From Thermohalobaculum sp038528605 (GTDB taxonomy: Bacteria; Pseudomonadota; Alphaproteobacteria; Rhodobacterales; Rhodobacteraceae), in contig JBCBEP010000111.1 in the NCBI GenBank assembly GCA_038528605.1, positions 1 through 11,325 on the forward strand: a DNA stretch of 11,325 nt, given 5' to 3'. Below are positions 6,791 to 11,325 of this stretch, piece after piece. Both the position numbers and the translations under genes were made by a program. The notes under the pieces were generated by a model. That model did no database searches, was not told the DNA's origin, and saw only the letters and a program-made list of their open reading frames with translations. Position 1 is the stretch's first letter. The number at the start of each line of letters is the position of its first letter.

Positions 6791-7606
6791 TCAGGAAGCG
6801 GCGGCGGCCAACCCTGCCGACGTTGCCCGGTTTGCCGCGCGGGGCGGGAAGCCGCAGACGCAGAGCATGTCTCCATCGTCGAACCGCATGGTGCGTACCC
6901 GGGGCCGCAGCGCCTCGTCGAGCGCCTCGATCGGCGCGAGGTCGAGCCCGCATTTGCCGGAGCCGAGGATGATGGGCGCCACCATCAGGTGCAGCTCATC
7001 GAGCAGCCCCGCATTGATGAACCGCGCAAGCGTCTCGGCGCCGCCCTCGACGAGGAGGCGGCGCAGCCCGCGCCCGGCAAGGGCCGCGACGATGGCGGCG
7101 GGCGTGATCTGACCGGCCGCGTCCGATGGCAGGACAAGCTGATCCACCCCCTTGGGCACCGCCACGCCCGGCAGCGTGATGGCGAGGACAGGTGCGGCAC
7201 CGTCCGTGAGCATCCGCAGGTCCGACGGCATGCGGCCGCGCGGATCGATGATCACACGCACAGGGCTGTCGCCTGCCACATGGCGCGTGGTGAGCTGCGG
7301 ATCGTCCGCCACCGCCGTGCCGACGCCGATGATCACCGCATCCACCCGCGCACGGATCTGGTGCAGATGCACGAGTGCCGCCTTGCCGTTGATGTATTTC
7401 GACGCGCCGGTCGGCGTCGCGATGCGCCCGTCGAGCGATTGGCCGAGCTGGCCGATCACCACGCTCGGCAGCGGGCCGGCGGGACGCGGTGCCCGCGGCA
7501 GGGCAAGCCGGGCCAGCGCACGCTCGGGGCAGTAGGAGAACGCGCCGGCGTCGCAGTCTGCGCCCCCCGCGCCCGTCCCGGGTCGGGTATTGGCAGGGAT
7601 GAACAT
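6791..7606 (-). CDS. Stand-alone RibD-type reductase (RibD_C family)
   Basis: The product is 271 residues and matches the C-terminal reductase half of RibD, which has a dihydrofolate-reductase-like fold and uses NAD(P)H. Motifs are 'IGQLGQSLDGRIATPTG' (51-67), 'YINGKAALVHLHQIRARVDA' (71-90), 'IGVGTAVADDPQLTTR' (93-108) and 'LLVEGGAETLARF' (184-196). There is no deaminase domain; about 45 non-conserved residues precede the core. In riboflavin synthesis such a domain reduces the ribosyl group of an aminopyrimidine, but no other rib gene is present, so a dedicated role beside the pterin-like cluster is more likely. I chose ATG 7606 because GGGAGA precedes it; the frame stays open upstream to 8620 only as antisense to nothing useful, running out of frame through opgC. 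It lies 47 bases after opgC in the same direction and converges on the methyltransferase gene. Confidence 0.87.
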   Translation of the reverse strand: MFIPANTRPGTGAGGADCDAGAFSYCPERALARLALPRAPRPAGPLPSVVIGQLGQSLDGRIATPTGASKYINGKAALVHLHQIRARVDAVIIGVGTAVADDPQLTTRHVAGDSPVRVIIDPRGRMPSDLRMLTDGAAPVLAITLPGVAVPKGVDQLVLPSDAAGQITPAAIVAALAGRGLRRLLVEGGAETLARFINAGLLDELHLMVAPIILGSGKCGLDLAPIEALDEALRPRVRTMRFDDGDMLCVCGFPPRAANRATSAGLAAAAS

Positions 7607-7653
7607 CAGGTGGTCTCCCGTATCGCGCCTGGCGGTCGTTGCATGGGCGCAGT

Positions 7654-9333
7654 CTAGCCGCGCGGCGCCGCCATGGGTGCAGGCTGGGCATCGCGCCCGC
7701 CCGCGGCAACCGCGCCGCCCTTCATTGCAACGGTCCCACCCGATGCGTCGTTCCCCGTCCGTCCCCGATCGGGATCGTTCGCGCCGGCCGCCGAGGGCGC
7801 CGGCCCGCGCCAAGGCTGCTTGCGGAACCAGCCGACGACGTAGGCCACCGCGATCAGAATACAGCCACCGCCGATATTTGCCGCAGCCACCGGCAGCATG
7901 CTCTTGTCCGTGAGGTCGAGCAGCCAGCCGAGCGTGACGGCGAGCGGGATGGAGACGACGAAGACCGCGAGGCTCTGCGTGCCCACCTTCCGGATCACCG
8001 GAACCGCCCGCAGGAACCAGGGGCCAAGCGCCGCTGCCCGCCGCTCCGGCCCCATCGCCGCCCAGATGGCGGCGACAAGGCTCACGAGATGCAGGATCTG
8101 GAGGAGCCCGATCCACTTGCCGTCCACCGTTGGCACGACGACGAGCAGAGCCCGCTCCAGCCCCGGCGCGAGGCGGTGGATCTCCTCGACCCAGCCATAA
8201 GGCAGAGTCAGCGCCGCGAGCCCTGCGGCGCCATAGCCGAGCCTGCGCCAGGTCTCCGGGGCGTAGAGGCGGCCAGAGAAGCCCTCGCGCAGCCGCCAGC
8301 CCCCCTCGCCGACCGCCACCCAGGCGAGATAGGCGAGGCTGAGGAAGTGCAGGTACCGGAAGATGCCGAACCACGTCTTCGTCCAGAGCGGCTGGAGCGT
8401 CTCGCGGGTATCCCAGAAGAACGCTCCGCCCAGCCCCTCCGGCCACCAGCCGGTGAGGTACGCGTAGAGCTTGTGCCAGGCGAGGGGCAGGCTGAGGATG
8501 AGAAAGGCGGCCGCCGCCCTGATCAGCCACTTGTTCACGGGCGGCCGAGGTAGCCAGCCCATGGCGAAGGCGAAACCGGTGAAGAACACCAGCTGCCAGG
8601 CGAAGGGGTTGAAGAACCATACACCCCGGCCGAAGGGGTTTGAGGGCAGGTTCAGCACGGTCAGCGGCGCGCCGAGGGGCGCGAGCATGCCGGCCAACCC
8701 GCCATATTCGTCACCATCCCGCTCGGCGAGGTAGGCCATGCCCGCGAAGGTCGCGGCCACCCACATGCCCAGCACCAGCACGGCCACGCCCTGCCGGCCG
8801 CCGTAGCGGTGAGCCGCCATCACCGCAGGGATGAGCGCGAGGATGACGAGATACATCGGCAGAATGTCGAAGAGCCCGGGCACATAGGTCAGCGTCAGCA
8901 GGCCGAGCAGCGCCTCCCCGGTATTGTTGAAGACCGGCACGAGATAGGGGCGCGCGAGGTAGTTCCGCCCCTCCTCGCCCAGCCCGTAGTGGTCGATCGT
9001 GAAGGCGATCGTGGCCGCGACCAGGATGATCCCGATATGGCACCAGTAGACCTGCCAGATGCGGTAGACGATGCGCCCGAAGCCCAGCAGGAACCCGCGA
9101 TTCTGGAAGACGACACCGAAGGCAAGGGCCGACGCGAAGCCGGAGCAGAACACGAAAATCTCGGTCGCGTCCGAGAAGCCGAAGCGCGCGGGGATCCAGA
9201 GCGTCCAGAGATTGCCCGGGATGTGCGCCATCAGGATGATGAACATCGCGAGGCCGCGGAAGAAGTCGAGCCGCAGATCCCGCGGCTTCTTCGGCGGCCT
9301 GGCTGCGGCCTCGACTGGGCGAGCTTCGTTCAT
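7654..9333 (-). CDS. opgC: OpgC family OPG succinyltransferase
   Basis: A 559-residue multispanning inner-membrane protein of the OpgC_C family, which transfers succinyl groups onto osmoregulated periplasmic glucans. The diagnostic N-terminal block is 'RLDFFRGLAMFIILMAHIPG' (21-40, with His37), followed by 'FGFSDATEIFVFCSGFASAL' (51-70). About ten hydrophobic segments extend to roughly residue 505. The last 50 or so residues are Pro/Ala/Gly-rich and probably disordered, an extension beyond the family core. ATG 9333 overlaps the stop of the upstream TPR gene as ATGA, so translation is probably coupled. opgH, the backbone synthase of the same pathway, is about 4.3 kb away on the same strand but separated by the oppositely oriented cluster. 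The family is well supported; succinyl as the exact group is inferred from Rhodobacter OpgC. Confidence 0.92.
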   Translation of the reverse strand: MNEARPVEAAARPPKKPRDLRLDFFRGLAMFIILMAHIPGNLWTLWIPARFGFSDATEIFVFCSGFASALAFGVVFQNRGFLLGFGRIVYRIWQVYWCHIGIILVAATIAFTIDHYGLGEEGRNYLARPYLVPVFNNTGEALLGLLTLTYVPGLFDILPMYLVILALIPAVMAAHRYGGRQGVAVLVLGMWVAATFAGMAYLAERDGDEYGGLAGMLAPLGAPLTVLNLPSNPFGRGVWFFNPFAWQLVFFTGFAFAMGWLPRPPVNKWLIRAAAAFLILSLPLAWHKLYAYLTGWWPEGLGGAFFWDTRETLQPLWTKTWFGIFRYLHFLSLAYLAWVAVGEGGWRLREGFSGRLYAPETWRRLGYGAAGLAALTLPYGWVEEIHRLAPGLERALLVVVPTVDGKWIGLLQILHLVSLVAAIWAAMGPERRAAALGPWFLRAVPVIRKVGTQSLAVFVVSIPLAVTLGWLLDLTDKSMLPVAAANIGGGCILIAVAYVVGWFRKQPWRGPAPSAAGANDPDRGRTGNDASGGTVAMKGGAVAAGGRDAQPAPMAAPRG

Positions 9334-10703
9334 TCCGCGGCGATGCCCGTGCTCTGGGCGGCCTGAACGGCGCGGGCGCGGGCGATCGCCTCACGCCGGC
9401 GGGCGGTAAAACCATCCTCGGCGCCGCGGCGGAAGGCGCGCCCGGCAAGCTCCTCCTCGGCCTCGCCGTACCGGCCGGCCCGGATGCCCGCCTCGATCAT
9501 CAGCCGGGAGAACACGTCCCGCTGCGCATGGCTGCCACCGGCCCGCTGCAGCGTGCCGCGGCAGGCGCGCAGCGCGTCGAACGCCGTGCCGTACTGGCCG
9601 GCCCGGAAGGCGGCGAGGCCGCGCGCTGCAGGCAGCCCTGCGACGGCGGCAACCTCGTGCATGTCGTGATCCGAAGTCTGGGCATCCGCGGCGAGGCGGA
9701 CGATCATCCGGTCCGCCGCACCATGCCGCCCGGCGGCTTCGAGGGCGAGGAGGTAGTGGAGGTCGGCGAACACGACACAGCCGGGCTCGACACGATGCTC
9801 AGAGAGCGCCGCCAGTTCCTCCCAGCGGTCCCCAACCTCGATGCCCTCGATCTCGAGCCTCGTCAGCATGGCGGCGCCGTTGGAGATGTCGCGATAGTCA
9901 TCGGTGTGCTCTGCCCGAATGCGCGCGTCGTAGAGCGCCAGAACCTCGTTATACGCCCCTCTGTCGAGGTGAAAGAGGGCTAGGTGCCACCACACATGCG
10001 CGCCGAAATTGTTGCAATGCGCAAATGCGTCGGTCTGCTGGGAAAGCCAGGCGATCCCGGTCTCGTTCCGCGCGGTCATGTCGTAGACATGCGCCACGGC
10101 ATGGAGGCCCCAGGCATCGTTGGGCGCGTGCTCGAGCCCCTGGCGGCCTGCCTTCTCTGCAAGGGCATAGGCGCCGTTTTCCTCGAGCGCGAAGGCATGG
10201 CAGCCGAGCGCGAAGCCCTCATGCGCATGGCCGGCATAGGCCGGTATGGCGGCCTGGGTGCGGGCGAGCATGCCGCGACGGTCCCCCAGCACGAAGCGGA
10301 TGGCCTGGTCGAGCTTCAGCGCCAGCACGTCCTCCGGCGCCTCGTCGAGCCACTGCCCAAGCCGCGCTGTTGCCGCCGATGGCCGGCCGGCGGCGTAGGC
10401 CTGAAGTGCCTCGATGAACGCCACGAGGCGTGGCGCTTCCGCCTGTGGCACATTTCGGGCCAGCCGCTGCGCCTCGGCAAGCGAGGCGCGCGCCGGAGCC
10501 ACGAGCTCCGAGCGGCCGAGCAGCAGCAGAAAAAAGCCTTTGGTGGCGTGGGCAAGCGCGAAATCGGGCGCGCCTTCGATAACCCGGCCGAGATGCTCCG
10601 GCGTCGAGCGGCAATGCGCGAGGAAGCCGTCGACCGTCGCTCCCCAATCGTCCCGCAGCGCCGGGGTAAGGGCTGCGGCAGATGCGACTTCGAGATCATG
10701 CAT
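9330..10703 (-). CDS. TTC38-like tetratricopeptide repeat protein
   Basis: The 457-residue protein is almost entirely alpha-helical with degenerate TPR units and no signal peptide. It resembles the TTC38 family, found in bacteria and animals, in size and in the blocks 'HATKGFFLLLLGR' (52-64), 'WGLHAVAHVYDMTAR' (198-212), 'HVWWHLALFHLDRG' (236-249), 'FADLHYLLALEAAGR' (312-326) and 'GGSHAQRDVF' (389-398). The conserved His and Trp residues in these blocks are unusual for a plain TPR scaffold. The biochemical role of the family is not known to me. ATG 10703 has GGAGA about 8 bases upstream. Its stop overlaps the opgC start by ATGA, the tightest link in this operon, which suggests a partnership with OpgC or shared expression. 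Family confidence is good; function is open. Confidence 0.82.
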   Translation of the reverse strand: MHDLEVASAAALTPALRDDWGATVDGFLAHCRSTPEHLGRVIEGAPDFALAHATKGFFLLLLGRSELVAPARASLAEAQRLARNVPQAEAPRLVAFIEALQAYAAGRPSAATARLGQWLDEAPEDVLALKLDQAIRFVLGDRRGMLARTQAAIPAYAGHAHEGFALGCHAFALEENGAYALAEKAGRQGLEHAPNDAWGLHAVAHVYDMTARNETGIAWLSQQTDAFAHCNNFGAHVWWHLALFHLDRGAYNEVLALYDARIRAEHTDDYRDISNGAAMLTRLEIEGIEVGDRWEELAALSEHRVEPGCVVFADLHYLLALEAAGRHGAADRMIVRLAADAQTSDHDMHEVAAVAGLPAARGLAAFRAGQYGTAFDALRACRGTLQRAGGSHAQRDVFSRLMIEAGIRAGRYGEAEEELAGRAFRRGAEDGFTARRREAIARARAVQAAQSTGIAAE

Positions 10704-10877
10704 GATCGGTCTCCGGGTTTCCGTGACGCCTCATACGCAGTTATGCGCCCAAACAGGTGCCCTACGACGCGGAGTCACCGATTTGTTATTGCATGCCAAA
10801 GGCGCCTGACGGGCGAGTGAACGCGCGATACATCTGGGCCGTTCCGGAACGGAGACGATACGGAAGAAGGGACGGTT
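10704..10877. promoter_or_regulatory. Divergent intergenic region between TTC38-like and YeeE-like genes
   Basis: This 174-base gap should contain the promoters for both the TTC38-opgC-reductase operon (minus) and the transporter gene (plus). It includes the only clearly AT-rich patch nearby (about 10776-10800). I could not pick out a -35/-10 pair with confidence in either direction. It holds the GGAGA ribosome site of the TPR gene on the minus strand, a GAAGGGA site before 10878, and the 14-base palindrome listed separately. Confidence 0.5.
10839..10852. promoter_or_regulatory. Perfect 14-base palindrome, candidate operator
   Basis: CCGTTCCGGAACGG reads the same on both strands and lies 25 bases upstream of the YeeE/YedE-like start codon. 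The position fits an operator overlapping the promoter or 5' untranslated region. Transporters of this kind are often controlled by ArsR-type sulfide or persulfide repressors, but no regulator is visible here and I do not recognise the site. Confidence 0.4.
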
Positions 10878-11325
10878 ATGGCCGATGCAGGGGTGCAGCG
10901 TGGGATTGTCGCGGCCGGGCTGACCGGGCTTTGCGCCGTCAGCCTCGCCGCGTTCTGGGCACGCGGCGGCTTTGCGGGCGCGCCGCTCGACGGCCTGCGC
11001 TATGCTGCTGGCGCGTTCCTGGGCGGCCTCGCGGGCCTCGGGCTTTATCACGCGGCCTTCGGGTTTACGGCCGCGTGGCGGCGGCTGGTGCGCGAGCGTC
11101 GGGGCGCGGGACTGCGCGCGCAGATGCTCTTGCTCGCGCTCGCCTGCCTCGTGACCTATCCGCTCATCGGGCTGGAGGCGGAGACGGGGTGGAACATGCA
11201 CCCGGTCATCCTGCCCATGGGCCTCGCCTCAGCCATCGGTGCCTTTGTCTTCGGCGTCGGCATGCAGCTCGGCGGCGGCTGCGCCTCCGGCACGCTCTTT
11301 ACCGTGGGCGGCGGGTCGACGCGGA
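10878..11325 (+). CDS. YeeE/YedE-type sulfur-compound transporter (5' part only)
   Basis: From ATG 10878 the frame stays open for 149 codons to the window edge. Hydrophobic segments alternate with short loops at residues about 9-28, 40-62, 82-100 and 112-130. The family signature appears as 'FGVGMQLGGGCASGTLFTV' (about 125-143), containing the conserved GGGCASGT cysteine motif, followed by 'GGGSTR'. Proteins of this family (PF04143, including thiosulfate transporter TsuA) sit in the inner membrane and pass thiosulfate or related sulfur species by relay between cysteines. 'LGLYHAAFGFTAAWRR' (about 54-69) shows where other members carry their first conserved region. A GAAGGGA ribosome site lies about 8 bases before the ATG. 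The substrate cannot be told from this part. Confidence 0.87.
   Translation, partial: MADAGVQRGIVAAGLTGLCAVSLAAFWARGGFAGAPLDGLRYAAGAFLGGLAGLGLYHAAFGFTAAWRRLVRERRGAGLRAQMLLLALACLVTYPLIGLEAETGWNMHPVILPMGLASAIGAFVFGVGMQLGGGCASGTLFTVGGGSTR

Noticed and set aside
7607..8620. Long in-frame upstream extension of the RibD-like reductase
   Set aside because: It reads the opgC gene in a different frame and gives an Arg/Gly/Ala-rich product. ATG 7606 has a ribosome binding site.
9984..10820. Plus-strand open frame of about 280 codons opposite the TPR gene
   Set aside because: It is antisense to the TTC38-like gene and its translation shows no domain.
10731..11201. Minus-strand open frame opposite the YeeE/YedE-like gene
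   Set aside because: The plus strand encodes the clear GGGCASGT transporter signature; the minus frame is Arg/Pro-rich shadow sequence.

Overview
The window is GC-rich, gene-dense bacterial chromosome, most likely from an alphaproteobacterium (Rhodobacterales or a relative). This rests on the high GC, the short OpgH, the OpgC succinyltransferase type, the D-glutamate pair dgcN-dgcA and the YeeE/YedE-type transporter. It is inference from protein families, not from a marker gene. I see no tRNA, rRNA, CRISPR array or insertion sequence. Coding density is very high; the only gaps over 70 bases are about 195, 75 and 174 bases.

Layout. (1) Positions 1-1312, minus strand: dgcN and the 5' part of dgcA, joined by a one-base TGATG overlap, a D-glutamate catabolism unit. 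(2) 1508-3358, minus: opgH, the membrane glucosyltransferase that makes the backbone of osmoregulated periplasmic glucans (OPG). (3) A 75-base divergent promoter region with an 18-base palindrome. (4) 3434-6770, plus: four tightly packed genes for a cysteine-free MDR oxidoreductase, a 6-pyruvoyltetrahydropterin synthase (PTPS) relative with altered active-site residues, a GT4 glycosyltransferase and a class I SAM methyltransferase. (5) 6791-10703, minus and convergent: a TTC38-like TPR protein, opgC and a stand-alone RibD-type reductase, apparently one operon. (6) A 174-base divergent region with a perfect 14-base palindrome, then the 5' part of a YeeE/YedE-type sulfur-compound transporter running off the right edge.

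How the genes may work together. opgH and opgC belong to one pathway: glucan synthesis and succinyl decoration. Between them lies the most interesting part, the oxidoreductase-PTPS-glycosyltransferase-methyltransferase operon facing a RibD-type (DHFR-fold) reductase. This gene set looks like a small-molecule pathway that could build a reduced, glycosylated and methylated pterin- or pyrimidine-derived compound. The PTPS-like protein lacks the catalytic Cys, the catalytic Asp-His pair and one of three zinc-binding His residues, so ordinary queuosine or biopterin chemistry is unlikely. The product is unknown, and the pathway proposal is inference from families and gene order.
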